From NCBI RefSeq assembly GCF_001429395.1, contig NZ_LMJT01000045.1:112-64111 (forward strand): a DNA stretch of 64,000 nt, read 5' to 3'. This DNA is from Allobosea sp. Root381 (GTDB lineage Bacteria > Pseudomonadota > Alphaproteobacteria > Rhizobiales > Beijerinckiaceae). Shown here piece by piece: positions 1 through 8,853 of the stretch. The translations under genes were made by a program, and so were the position numbers. Position 1 is the stretch's first letter, and each line of letters begins with the position of its first letter. The notes beneath the pieces were generated by a model. It saw nothing but the letters and a program-made list of their open reading frames with translations. It had not been told where the DNA came from and did not search any database.

Positions 1-67
1 GGGCCACCTGATGGGGGCAGGCCAGCACCGCGTTCCGTAGCCGATAATTTGGCGATACCGCAGGAAG

Positions 68-3000
68 CTACAACAGGAACGGATCTGGTGGAGCGATTGG
101 TATCATAGCCGCCGTTTCGATCACCGCGGGAGCATCCAGAGTGATCGGCAAATCGACCTGGAGCGCCCCCCCCTCCGCGGGCGAAATATCGGTTATGTCA
201 TCAGGAACAAGGACGCCCAGATCGCCAAACACCAACGTTTCTGCTTCAACGAAAACCAGCGGAGATCGCGGCGCGGTGAGCCCCCCAGCCAGGCTGCCAA
301 TGTCGGCTTGATCGCCAACTGGCTCATCCCTGAACACAAGAGCGTCTTCCTGAATGGACGCGACCGAGGAACGCAGAGCTCTCGTCCCATCCTCAGCCCG
401 CGTTGTCCTGTCTGCGAAACGCAACCATTCAATGCTCTCGAGCGTGTCAGTTCCATCTGTTCCGACCGTGTCGGTTACAGTGATGGTGCCATCGGCGTTA
501 TGAGTGATCGTATAGTCACGGAACCGGCCAGAGAAGATTGCCATATCGGTGTCCGGCACAGCCTTGGGCAAGGACCCACCATTGTCACCGATAAGATGGT
601 CGTCCCCCTCGCCGCCCCTGAGCGTATCATCGCCTTCGTTGCCGAGAAGCTCATCGTTTCCGGCGCCGCCGTCGATGGCATCATTGTCCAGGCCCCCGAA
701 CACCTCGTCGTCGCCAGCTCCGGCCAGAATTGCGTCGCGGCCCTCGAGGCCGACCAGCAGGTCCGAGCCATCGCCGCCCAAGATAAGGTCGTTGCCGGCA
801 GCACCGTTGGCGAAGTCGTCGCCCTCTCCACATGTGATCAGGTCGTTGCCATCGCCGCCGATCACCGAATCGCCTCCGGCGCCGCCAATGAGCGTATCGT
901 TACCGGCATCGCCCCAAAGGGTGTCGTCACCGTCGCCTGCCTGAATCGTGTCGTCGTCATCGGTGCCGCCCATCACGACCGGGTCGGCCCCGACGAACTC
1001 GACCGCGCCCCCGCGCCCCGTGATGACCAGGGCGCTGCCGTCCTCACCAACGGGGAAGGTCGCTGGGTCGCCCACCTCGATGGTGTGGGTCGGGACCGAG
1101 AAAACATCGAAGGGCAGATGGGTCGTTCCGGTGTTGCGCATCACCATCTCGGCGAACGAGGTACCCTCAAGCTGATTCAGGAAGTTGGTCCCCTCGAGTC
1201 GCGAGAGGTAGTAGAAGCGGTCGCCATTCTGCAGGCGCTCCATCTGTGTCTCGAAAACGAAATTGAACGTCGAGCCGAGCAGCCCGCCCGATGCGAGCGG
1301 GTTCTCGGCCAGGCCGCCAATCCAGAAGTCGACATCGTTGAGGCCGGTTTCGACACCTGCAAAGGCACCCGTGCCGTTCAGAAAGTCCGCGTCGGGAGAA
1401 ATGGCCTCGTCGACCTCGGTGGAAGGGTCATCACTAACCCCGTAGACGAGCGTCATGGCGGCGGCACGCTTTTCATCGATTGTGGCAGCATCGTCCAGGA
1501 GAGGATGAACGCCGTAGGCCGCGATGAAGTTGACGAGCGATTCAGGGTGTTTGATGTTGGCGCGAAGCTCGGCCCAACTCTCATAGGGCCTCAGGTTCTC
1601 GTCTCCCGTAGCCTCGAAGAGTTCCGCGCGAATGGCGTTCAGCGGCGCCACCCCTGTGTCGCGACCGCGCGCAAGGTTCAGCGTGGCAAGGTCCAAGGGA
1701 AGGCCGAGCAGGTTGTTGCGAAGGGCGCCGGTGACGAACTCGTCGATCTCGTTGCCGACCTGCACGGTCGCACCGCGCACCAGCTCCGCCGCCGCCTCAT
1801 CCCCCGACGCCGCATAGGCGAGAGGGTTGAGGAACGCGTCGATCAGGCGCAACTGCTGGTCGCCGGCAGTCGAGGGGTCGGCGTCCACCACGTTGCCGTC
1901 ACTGTCAACGCGGTCGACAGTCTCCCGTAACAGCGAGTGGCCGAACCGATACACCGTATGCGCGAACTCGGCGGTAATGGCCGGGTCTATGGAGACGTCG
2001 TGAGCCTCGAACGCATCGATGTTCGGCTGAATGAGGCGCGCGAAGTTCTCGAAGACGAGGTGCTGATATTGCATCTCGGTGGTGAATCGGGCCGCCTGGA
2101 ACAGGCGCTCGCCGTTCCATTCGATGTCCTGGATTCCGTCGGACAAATCGACCCCTGCCACGAGCCATTCGGCTACGAAGGCTGGATCCTTGTCCGTCTC
2201 CGCCAGGATCACCTCCTTGAGATGATTCACCATTCGGTTGTGCTCGGCGTGGAAAACGTCATGCACGGCCGTGAGGCCGATGTTCTCGTTGGCACGTCCG
2301 TCCCCGGCGATGTAGTGCGCGTCGAGAAGCTCATTGTCGTAGCTTCCGCTGACATCCGAGCCGTCGAGATTCGCGAGGCTGACCTCCGTGTCGCCATCAG
2401 CAACCTTTCCGGTCGGAACCGCCTCGTGCGCGATGTCGCTCAAGAAGGCGTGCCCGGTGCGGATAGCGCCGTCAGTGCCGATGGGATCGGCTGGGTCGCC
2501 TTCGACAAGCCTGTCGTCAGGTGTGCCGGCGATTCCATCCTCTCCAGCCATGACGATCTGCGGAAACCCGTTCGGACCACGGATGAACCGGCCATACTCG
2601 TCTGTCGCGAGAAGCGGCACGTTCGAGACATCCGCGTCCGCAAGGTCGATTCCGAGGAGATCGCGGGCTTGCGTCTTGACGTCGGCCCAAGTGGCAAGGC
2701 CCGCACCAGAGCCATTGAGGAGGCGCCCGGTCGCAACCGGGGCGCCGCTCTCGTCGAGTGCATAGTCGCGGAGGAAGACCTGGTGGGACGGATGCGACGT
2801 ATACGTCTGATTCTGGTCGATAAACGGCGTCGTCAGGTTGGTCTGCTCATGAACGTCGTCGACCGTTCCCAAAACGCCATCGTCTCCGGGCAGGTTCGTG
2901 GCCCGGGTCAGCACCATGAAGTTCGTCGGACTTCCCGCCACATAGAGTGGATCATAGGGCTGAAGCGGCACGAACACCGTCCCACTCCCGCCCTTGGCGA

Positions 3001-3430
3001 CCAGGTCGAGACCATGGTCGAAGAACTGGCCGAACAACGTGAACCACTGATTGAAAGGCGCTCCGCCGTCGGGCGAGACGTTTGGGATGAAGCCGTCGCG
3101 ATTGGCATCCACGGCCGCCGCGGCGGGATTCGTGAGGGCATTCTGATCAGCGACGAGGTTGCTGATGACGCGGGGCTCGCTGTCGATCACCGTGCCGCTC
3201 GTTTGCGCGTATGAGCTCGACATCTCCGCGGTGCGGAAAACCGGATCAGTCAGCCTCGGGAATATCCGATCCGCCGAGCCGAAATCGCTTTGCCCCGCCA
3301 CGATGCTGTTGTTCGTGCCGTCAACCGTACGAAGCCCAACGGGGAGCGAGGGGTCTGTTACTGGGGCGTTGGTCTCGGCCTGGATGATCTGCGCGAGAAT
3401 GAAATCGAGGTCGGAGCGAATAAGCAACAT
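68..3430 (-). CDS. Secreted animal-type haem peroxidase with RTX calcium-binding repeats
   Basis: About 1120 aa. Residues roughly 100-750 form an animal-haem-peroxidase (peroxidasin-like) domain: the distal histidine lies in FGQFFDHG (His ~139), there is a VHDVFHAEHNR segment, and the proximal histidine lies in YRFGHSLLRE (His ~498). Residues ~818-950 are tandem GGxGxDxxx nonapeptides of the RTX/haemolysin type, which bind calcium and usually mark type I secretion without an N-terminal signal peptide; none is seen. A C-terminal tail of ~170 aa follows. The ATG at 3430 was chosen because GGAGGG sits 4 bases upstream; the frame stays open to 3631 but that extension does not look like the family. 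Pseudomonas putida PepA has the same two-part architecture. Expected role: extracellular H2O2-dependent oxidation. No type I secretion genes are adjacent, so export must be encoded elsewhere. Confidence 0.85.
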   Translation of the reverse strand: MLLIRSDLDFILAQIIQAETNAPVTDPSLPVGLRTVDGTNNSIVAGQSDFGSADRIFPRLTDPVFRTAEMSSSYAQTSGTVIDSEPRVISNLVADQNALTNPAAAAVDANRDGFIPNVSPDGGAPFNQWFTLFGQFFDHGLDLVAKGGSGTVFVPLQPYDPLYVAGSPTNFMVLTRATNLPGDDGVLGTVDDVHEQTNLTTPFIDQNQTYTSHPSHQVFLRDYALDESGAPVATGRLLNGSGAGLATWADVKTQARDLLGIDLADADVSNVPLLATDEYGRFIRGPNGFPQIVMAGEDGIAGTPDDRLVEGDPADPIGTDGAIRTGHAFLSDIAHEAVPTGKVADGDTEVSLANLDGSDVSGSYDNELLDAHYIAGDGRANENIGLTAVHDVFHAEHNRMVNHLKEVILAETDKDPAFVAEWLVAGVDLSDGIQDIEWNGERLFQAARFTTEMQYQHLVFENFARLIQPNIDAFEAHDVSIDPAITAEFAHTVYRFGHSLLRETVDRVDSDGNVVDADPSTAGDQQLRLIDAFLNPLAYAASGDEAAAELVRGATVQVGNEIDEFVTGALRNNLLGLPLDLATLNLARGRDTGVAPLNAIRAELFEATGDENLRPYESWAELRANIKHPESLVNFIAAYGVHPLLDDAATIDEKRAAAMTLVYGVSDDPSTEVDEAISPDADFLNGTGAFAGVETGLNDVDFWIGGLAENPLASGGLLGSTFNFVFETQMERLQNGDRFYYLSRLEGTNFLNQLEGTSFAEMVMRNTGTTHLPFDVFSVPTHTIEVGDPATFPVGEDGSALVITGRGGAVEFVGADPVVMGGTDDDDTIQAGDGDDTLWGDAGNDTLIGGAGGDSVIGGDGNDLITCGEGDDFANGAAGNDLILGGDGSDLLVGLEGRDAILAGAGDDEVFGGLDNDAIDGGAGNDELLGNEGDDTLRGGEGDDHLIGDNGGSLPKAVPDTDMAIFSGRFRDYTITHNADGTITVTDTVGTDGTDTLESIEWLRFADRTTRAEDGTRALRSSVASIQEDALVFRDEPVGDQADIGSLAGGLTAPRSPLVFVEAETLVFGDLGVLVPDDITDISPAEGGALQVDLPITLDAPAVIETAAMIPIAPPDPFLL

Positions 3431-3692
3431 GGGGCCCTCCATGCTGGCTGCTTCCTGATTCCCGCTTATTCCCCATTTGTGTTCGATGCCGATCAAAAAT
3501 GTGATTTCATTGTGCGGTTCTGAAAGTTGGCCTGCTGCCGGTTTCGTGGACACCGACGTATGGTCGAGCGCCAGCGCGTGAAGACGGCAGCCAGCGAGGG
3601 ATAAACCACCGCTCGACCGCATGGTGCGCACTGGTGATCGACCTAAGGCCAGCGGTTATCAGTGAAGAGGTTCGAGGAGTGGCCGATTGGCA

Positions 3693-3707
3693 GGGATCAA
3701 TGATCCC
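3693..3707. other. Small perfect hairpin in the autotransporter-peroxidase gap
   Basis: GGGATC and GATCCC arms (3693-3698 and 3702-3707) with a 3-base loop, between the minus-strand autotransporter stop (3723) and the peroxidase start (3430). It lies just downstream of the autotransporter gene and could act as a weak terminator, but no T-run follows on the minus strand. Confidence 0.25.
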
Positions 3708-3722
3708 CACCTCACCGCACCA

Positions 3723-5042
3723 TCAGAACCGCACGTTGAAATTGGCCGAAACCCCGTGCTGGTTCGCGATGTTGGCGAGCTGCCCTTCGTAGGAGAGGCT
3801 GATAGTTGCCTGCGGTGTCAGCTTGAGATCAAGCCCGGCTTCGACGACGGCAGCGTTTCGAGCGATTGGCACTCCGGCGACGGAGAAGGCGTTGCCGGCC
3901 GAAAATGCCTGTGTTGAAAGCGGCGTTGTCTCGCCGAAGGCATGCCGCCAGCCGAGCGTACCGCGCGCGACGAGATCGAGGCCCGCGAGAGCAACGCTGC
4001 TCGAAGCGCGCAGGCCGAGCGTGGTGAAGGTCGTATCCGTCGTCTGGCCGGCGCCGTACAGAGCGGCGGCGCCACCTCGTTCCGCAAAGCCGTCGCTACG
4101 CAGGCTGACATGCGCCAGGTTGGCGTAGGGCTCGAAGGCTGCAACGTTGGTATCGATGCGATAGCCCAGTTCGCCGAAGGTTTGGAAGGTTCCGGCATCA
4201 TGCCGACCACGCAGCCTGTCACCGAATCCAAGGAAGGTGACGCTTCGGCTGGTCGTGCTGTCGTGCCAGGTATAGGCAAGGCCGGTCCTGAGGCCGAGCA
4301 CACCGCCCGGCACCTGCCAGATCGTGCCGCCGTAGACGCCGGCATGGTAATTGTCACTGCTTCCCGTCGAAGCGTGATCCTTCGCGCTGAAGCTCGTGCG
4401 GCTATAGCCGACGATCACGCCGAACCGCCAGCCATCGAGGATGGAGGCATCGGCGCCCATGAGGAAACCGCCGGTCGAACGCTTGAGAGCGGCAGCGTTG
4501 TTGTCGCCATTGGTTTGGCCCCAGGCGCCAAAGCCCTGCCCCCAGAAAGCTGGGCGCTCAGTGGTGACAGGGGCCAGCACCGCGCCGTCTGTGGCAAACG
4601 CCATCACCGGCAGGGACGAGGCCGCGACGCCGCCGAAGGCGGCCCGCATACGATCGCCCGCGGCATCGCGGACGAACTGGCTATCTTCGATCAGCGCGGT
4701 CTTGGCGCTGGCACGGATATCGCCAGAGAGCTGGTCGAAGCTTCGGCGGATCAGCGCCTTGTCGTCAGGCAATTGCGCGATTGCGTCGTGTACGGGGTGG
4801 CCCGCGGCCACGCCGATGCTGTCGATGCTGTCCGCCGTCGCGATCTGATTGCGGGTCACGGCGGATGAGGCGAAGGCGGTATCGTTGCGCCTTACCGTGA
4901 GATCGACGCTGCGGCCGGGCGCTCGGCGGACGTTGTGATACCACCGGCATTGATCGACCAGTCGAGAGATGAGCGCCAATGGGGGAATCGCTCCCGCCGA
5001 CGCCGCCAGAACCGCTAAAAAGAGCACCTCCCGCGCCGCCAC
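3723..5042 (-). CDS. Autotransporter beta-barrel protein lacking its passenger (probable remnant)
   Basis: 439 aa. From about residue 45 it matches the end of a classical type Va autotransporter: the linker with RNDTAFASSAVTRNQ, FDQLSGDIRASAKTALIEDS and FVRDAAGDRMRAAFGG, then a ~265-residue beta-barrel ending in the outer-membrane signature NFNVRF with terminal Phe. No passenger domain and no signal peptide precede it. The first ~45 residues look unrelated, and the real coding information upstream (glycine- and serine-rich, ~4960-5200) lies in a different frame. I infer that most of the passenger was lost by deletion plus frameshift, so the product probably cannot be exported. An unusual short start cannot be excluded. 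The neighbouring kinase gene is divergent. Confidence 0.7.
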   Translation of the reverse strand: MAAREVLFLAVLAASAGAIPPLALISRLVDQCRWYHNVRRAPGRSVDLTVRRNDTAFASSAVTRNQIATADSIDSIGVAAGHPVHDAIAQLPDDKALIRRSFDQLSGDIRASAKTALIEDSQFVRDAAGDRMRAAFGGVAASSLPVMAFATDGAVLAPVTTERPAFWGQGFGAWGQTNGDNNAAALKRSTGGFLMGADASILDGWRFGVIVGYSRTSFSAKDHASTGSSDNYHAGVYGGTIWQVPGGVLGLRTGLAYTWHDSTTSRSVTFLGFGDRLRGRHDAGTFQTFGELGYRIDTNVAAFEPYANLAHVSLRSDGFAERGGAAALYGAGQTTDTTFTTLGLRASSSVALAGLDLVARGTLGWRHAFGETTPLSTQAFSAGNAFSVAGVPIARNAAVVEAGLDLKLTPQATISLSYEGQLANIANQHGVSANFNVRF

Positions 5043-5227
5043 CGGCGGAAGCAGAATTCACCGCTCCGATATTGAGCAGGACTGCAAGCGGCACAGCTAC
5101 CAGCGCCCCCCCCGGATTGGAGATGATGCCCGCAGCAGTCAAGGCGTTGTCGTTGATCTCGACAGTGTCGCAGCAACCGCTCTTGCGGCGCAGTGGCTGA
5201 AATGAGCCCCTTACCAAGGAGACGCTA

Positions 5228-7945
5228 TTGTCTATCCGGACGGTGCGTGTGATTGGTGCCAAATGGCTCTCGCGGAAACAATGCGTTATGGCTCGTGAGT
5301 TTAGGCGCAGCGTTCCGACGCGACACATCATTCTTGCGCTATTTGCAATCATCGTCATTCCTGGGGTTTTGTTCTCCGCCTTGCTGCTTGCTCGGTTCGC
5401 GGACGCGGAGCGCGGGCGCTACCGTCAGGAAGCAATGCAGGTCGCGAGTACCGCCGCTTCGGCAGTGGATCAGCAGCTGCGCGGCTGGCAAGCCACGCTA
5501 CAAACGCTGGGTACCTCGGAAGCACTCCAAGACGGCAATCTCGAAGCCTTCAGTCGCCAGGCTGCAGCTGTGAAAGCGTTCATCGGCGTCGATGTCGGGT
5601 TACGCGAGCTTTCTGGGCAGCAGCTGGTCAATACTCGGCGCCCCTGGGGCACGCCCCTGCCGCTCACACCGCTACCCGGCGACGATGAGGTCATTGCCGG
5701 GAGGCGACCGGTCGTCTCCAACGTCTTCCAGGGAGCACTGGCGCAGCAGCCGCTCATCGCCGTGATCGTGCCGATCATGGTCAAGGGATCGCCCCGATAC
5801 CTGCTGCATGTAAGCGCCGAGACAAAACTGGTCGCGGATGTCGTACGGGCAAACGCCATTCGTGCCTGGCTCATTGGCGTCGGTGATCGAGCTGGTGTCT
5901 ATGTAACGCGGTCCGAAGAGCATGAACGGTTCTCTGGGCATCCAGGCGTTTCTGCCTTCCTCGCTCAAGCCAAGGGCGGCCAGGGCGTCTTTGTTGGGAC
6001 GAGCGCGAACGGGGACGAGGTGCTGGTCGGGTACGCGCGCTCGGAGCTATCGGGTTGGCTTGTTGCTGCAAACATCCGACAGGCCGTTATCGAACGCCCA
6101 TTGTGGACAGCCGTCCAATGGCTTCTCGCCGGCGGCATCATCTCGCTATTACTCAGCTCGCTGGCCGCGCTTTTTCTTTGGCGGATGGTCGCCACGCCTC
6201 TAAGCGCCTTGACCAAAGCGAGCGCGTTTCTGGGGCGCTCGCCTGAGCCGCTATCGATACCGACCCGGCTGCGTGAGTTCATCACGCTTCGAGACGCGCT
6301 GTCGGATGCCTCTCGGCAGCTGGCAGGGACGAAGACCGAACTCGAAGATAAGGTCAGGGAGCGAACCGCCGAACTCGTCGAGGCGCATGGCAAGGTCAAG
6401 GCAGAGGCCGACGAGCGACATCGCATCGAGGCAATGCTTGCCCAGGCACAAAAAATGGAGGCCGTCGGCAATCTGACCGGCGGGGTCGCGCACGATTTCA
6501 ACAATCTGCTTCAGGTCATCGGCGGCAATATTGAACTCGTCGGGCGGGAGGCCGAATTGTCGGACAAGGCCCGCGGACGGCTCCAGAACGCCATGACAGG
6601 CGTGAAGCGAGGGGCACGGCTTGCATCTCAGTTGCTTGCCTTCGGGCGCCGCCAGGCGCTTGCGCCGCGTGCGATCAATGTCGGCCGCCTCCTTCGGGGC
6701 ATGGATGATTTGCTGAGACGCTCGCTTGGCGAAGCCGTCCAGATCGAGACGATCGTCGCAGGCGGGCTCTGGAACACTTTTGCCGATCCCACCAATGTCG
6801 AGAACGCACTGCTCAATCTCGCGATCAATGCTCGCGATGCCATGGAGGGCACCGGAAAACTCACGATCGAGGCGGGAAATTCGTTCCTCGATGAGATGTA
6901 CGCACGCGCGAACAACGAGGTCGTTGCCGGACAATATGTGGCGATCAGCGTCACGGATACCGGCTCCGGCATGTCGCCTGAGATCCTGGAAAAAGTGTTC
7001 GAGCCGTTCTTCTCAACCAAGCCCCAGGGCAAGGGAACGGGCCTCGGCCTGTCGATGGTCTACGGCTTCGTCAAGCAATCTGGCGGTCATGTGAAGATCT
7101 ACAGCGAGCCGGGCCATGGTACGACAGTGCGCCTCTACCTGCCCCGATCGCACAAGGCCGAGGATAATGTCGTCGAGTACGACAGCAGCCCGGTGACAGG
7201 CGGCAGCGAAACCATCCTCTTGGTCGAGGATGACGCTGCTGTGCGTGATACTGTCGTGAGCCTGCTGGGCGAGTTGGGCTATCACGTGTTGACGGCCGAA
7301 GACGCCGCGCAAGCGTTGGCCGTAATCGAGAGCAGCATTGCGATCGACTTGTTGTTCACGGACGTCGTCATGCCCGGTGCGCTGAAAAGTCCCGAGCTCG
7401 CCCGCAAGGCAAAGCAGCGTCTTCCAAATCTCCACGTGCTCTTCACCTCTGGCTATACCGAGAACTCGATCGTCCATGGCGGACGGCTCGACGAGGGTGT
7501 GAGCCTGCTCTCAAAGCCTTACACACGAGAAGCGCTCGCTCGCAAAGTCCGCGAGCTGCTGGGAAGCGCCGCTGTCGCATCCGAGCTGGCAAACGCCTCC
7601 GTAGCCCGGCGCTTGAAAGTATTGCTCGTAGAAGACGACGCATTGATCCGCATGGATACTGCGGACTTGATCGGAGCCATGGGGCACACGGTGTTGGAAG
7701 CCGCTAATGCGCACGAAGCGATGCAGTTGGCCGCAACGCAGGAGATCGACCGGCTCGTGACCGATGTCGGGTTGCCGGATCTAAGCGGGATCGAACTGGC
7801 AAATCGGTTGCGCGAGACGCGGCCGCACCTGCCGGTGGTGTTCGCGTCAGGCATGAGCCAACTGCCAGGGGTTGCACTCGACAGCAGAACGCGATTGGTT
7901 GTGAAGCCCTACCAATCATCGGACTTGGAAAGCGCATTGGCGTAA
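5228..7945 (+). CDS. Hybrid sensor histidine kinase with two C-terminal receiver domains
   Basis: 905 aa inner-membrane sensor. Transmembrane segment 1 (~34-55) and segment 2 (~296-318) enclose a ~240-residue periplasmic sensor region of dCache type (inferred from size and layout). A coiled segment (~360-405) leads to the HisKA box NLTGGVAHDFNNLL with phospho-acceptor His422, then a HATPase domain with N-box NLAINARDAM and G-boxes DTGSGM and GKGTGLGLS. Two receiver domains follow: ETILLVEDD with Asp712 in FTDVVMP, and KVLLVEDD with Asp846 in VTDVGLP. There is no DNA-binding output domain, so the signal must pass to another protein. The TTG at 5228 is preferred because AAGGAG lies 6 bases upstream; ATG 5288 is the alternative. 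It sits alone between two autotransporter relics, and its ligand is unknown. Confidence 0.85.
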   Translation: MSIRTVRVIGAKWLSRKQCVMAREFRRSVPTRHIILALFAIIVIPGVLFSALLLARFADAERGRYRQEAMQVASTAASAVDQQLRGWQATLQTLGTSEALQDGNLEAFSRQAAAVKAFIGVDVGLRELSGQQLVNTRRPWGTPLPLTPLPGDDEVIAGRRPVVSNVFQGALAQQPLIAVIVPIMVKGSPRYLLHVSAETKLVADVVRANAIRAWLIGVGDRAGVYVTRSEEHERFSGHPGVSAFLAQAKGGQGVFVGTSANGDEVLVGYARSELSGWLVAANIRQAVIERPLWTAVQWLLAGGIISLLLSSLAALFLWRMVATPLSALTKASAFLGRSPEPLSIPTRLREFITLRDALSDASRQLAGTKTELEDKVRERTAELVEAHGKVKAEADERHRIEAMLAQAQKMEAVGNLTGGVAHDFNNLLQVIGGNIELVGREAELSDKARGRLQNAMTGVKRGARLASQLLAFGRRQALAPRAINVGRLLRGMDDLLRRSLGEAVQIETIVAGGLWNTFADPTNVENALLNLAINARDAMEGTGKLTIEAGNSFLDEMYARANNEVVAGQYVAISVTDTGSGMSPEILEKVFEPFFSTKPQGKGTGLGLSMVYGFVKQSGGHVKIYSEPGHGTTVRLYLPRSHKAEDNVVEYDSSPVTGGSETILLVEDDAAVRDTVVSLLGELGYHVLTAEDAAQALAVIESSIAIDLLFTDVVMPGALKSPELARKAKQRLPNLHVLFTSGYTENSIVHGGRLDEGVSLLSKPYTREALARKVRELLGSAAVASELANASVARRLKVLLVEDDALIRMDTADLIGAMGHTVLEAANAHEAMQLAATQEIDRLVTDVGLPDLSGIELANRLRETRPHLPVVFASGMSQLPGVALDSRTRLVVKPYQSSDLESALA

Positions 7946-7981
7946 GACTGGCGCGAGAGCCGCCACGGAGCGACGTCACGG

Positions 7982-8371
7982 GCGAGATGGGGGCCGAACG
8001 CAGCTCCATTCCACGCCCTCGGCAACGGCCCAAGCGGTCGGCATGTGATCGCCGGCTATAGCCGCAGCGAGCTCGGTGTCTAGCTCGACGCTGATGCGAT
8101 GATCGGCAGCATCCCACTCAAGGGGCATCTGCGCGCCGCGTAGGCTCACTACTTCCACCGCGATGCCGATTTGACCGCGAGCCTGATCGGTATCCCCGGC
8201 GCGAGCTTTACCACGACAGGGGCGGTGGCCGGCCGCAACAGCGCGCTCATCGGCGCGAGCATCACGACATCGCTCAGCGAACATCTTGCGCTCAGTCTAA
8301 ACCTCGACGGCGAGATCTCAGCCAGCGGCAGCCGGCTCGGGGGAGCGGCCCAGATCAGGGTCAGCTTCTGA
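7982..8371 (+). pseudogene. Decayed autotransporter beta-barrel C-terminus with two in-frame amber codons
   Basis: Read in one frame (codons starting at 7982), this stretch gives YSRSELGV-stop-LDADAM, then HLRAA-stop-AHYFHRDADL, then a barrel end reaching AAQIRVSF and a TGA stop. Autotransporter barrels usually read SELGAW-(F/L)D and RAAWAH at these points, so both TAG codons (8081-8083 and 8141-8143) sit exactly where a TGG tryptophan codon is expected. The frame after the second TAG is open to 8371 and ends with the typical terminal Phe. No start, signal peptide or passenger is present. I call it a pseudogene fragment, unrelated in function to the kinase it follows by 36 bases. Confidence 0.65.
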
Positions 8372-8853
8372 CGCGCGGGAGCTCTGCGCCTCGCCGCAGG
8401 GCCACTGCCACTGCCACGCGCATCGTCCGCCACAGCTCTCCTGGAAGCTCGCCACCGGGCTCCCGTGCCGCGCGCCGACCTCGCTGCTCGATCACCAAGT
8501 AGAGGTATGGCCCGGCCAAGACGAGCAGTAGCAACAGGAGCAACGGGGACCGCCGCGGCGAGTTGGCCTGCCGTGCGTCACTGCCTCCTGAATGAAGAAG
8601 AACGCGAAGACGAAGAGTGCCCAACGATCCAAGGCCGAGCCGCCGCGAATTTGCGCCACCACTCGCCCGCGAGACTGCCATCGGCATGGGGCTTCGCTTC
8701 CGTCGAGACCCGATTCTCAAGAAGGGTCTCACCTCCCGAGCACAAGTTCCGCGAAGCAATCCAGCCGGACGTAGAGCACGGCCGCCCCTGGATTGCTTCG
8801 TCGCTGACGTTCCTCGCAATGACGGAGGCAGCGTTTCAGCTCGATCGGAAACG
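8372..8853. other. Non-coding or degraded stretch between relic and flavin reductase
   Basis: No convincing gene. A minus-strand frame here encodes a leucine run (LLLLLLLVLAGPYLYLVIEQ) that resembles a membrane segment, and an alternative frame encodes RWALFVFAFFFIQEA, so this may be the frame-shifted remains of a small membrane protein. No start with a ribosome site and no family match could be recognised. The right-hand part carries a palindromic repeat (8752-8825). Confidence 0.4.
8752..8825. repeat. Degenerate copy of palindromic intergenic repeat (type B)
   Basis: Arms CGAAGCAATCCAG (8752-8764) and CTGGATTGCTTCG (8788-8800), followed by CTCGCAATGACGG ending near 8825. The same words form the perfect 30-bp hairpin at 14171-14256. 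This copy has lost the outer part of its left arm. It lies just downstream of the minus-strand flavin reductase gene. Confidence 0.7.

Noticed and set aside
580..980. Regularly repeated short units that could look like a CRISPR or tandem repeat array
   Set aside because: The period is 27 bases, in frame with GGxGxDxxx nonapeptides, so it is the RTX coding region of the peroxidase.
308..1930. Long plus-strand frame opposite the haem peroxidase
   Set aside because: It mirrors the RTX repeats and peroxidase in the opposite strand, has no recognisable domain or ribosome site, and is a codon-bias shadow.
7982..8371. Amber codons as sites of recoding (for example pyrrolysine or suppressor readthrough)
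   Set aside because: No pyl genes or suppressor evidence in the window, no start or passenger, and both changes are simple TGG-to-TAG mutations; decay is simpler.
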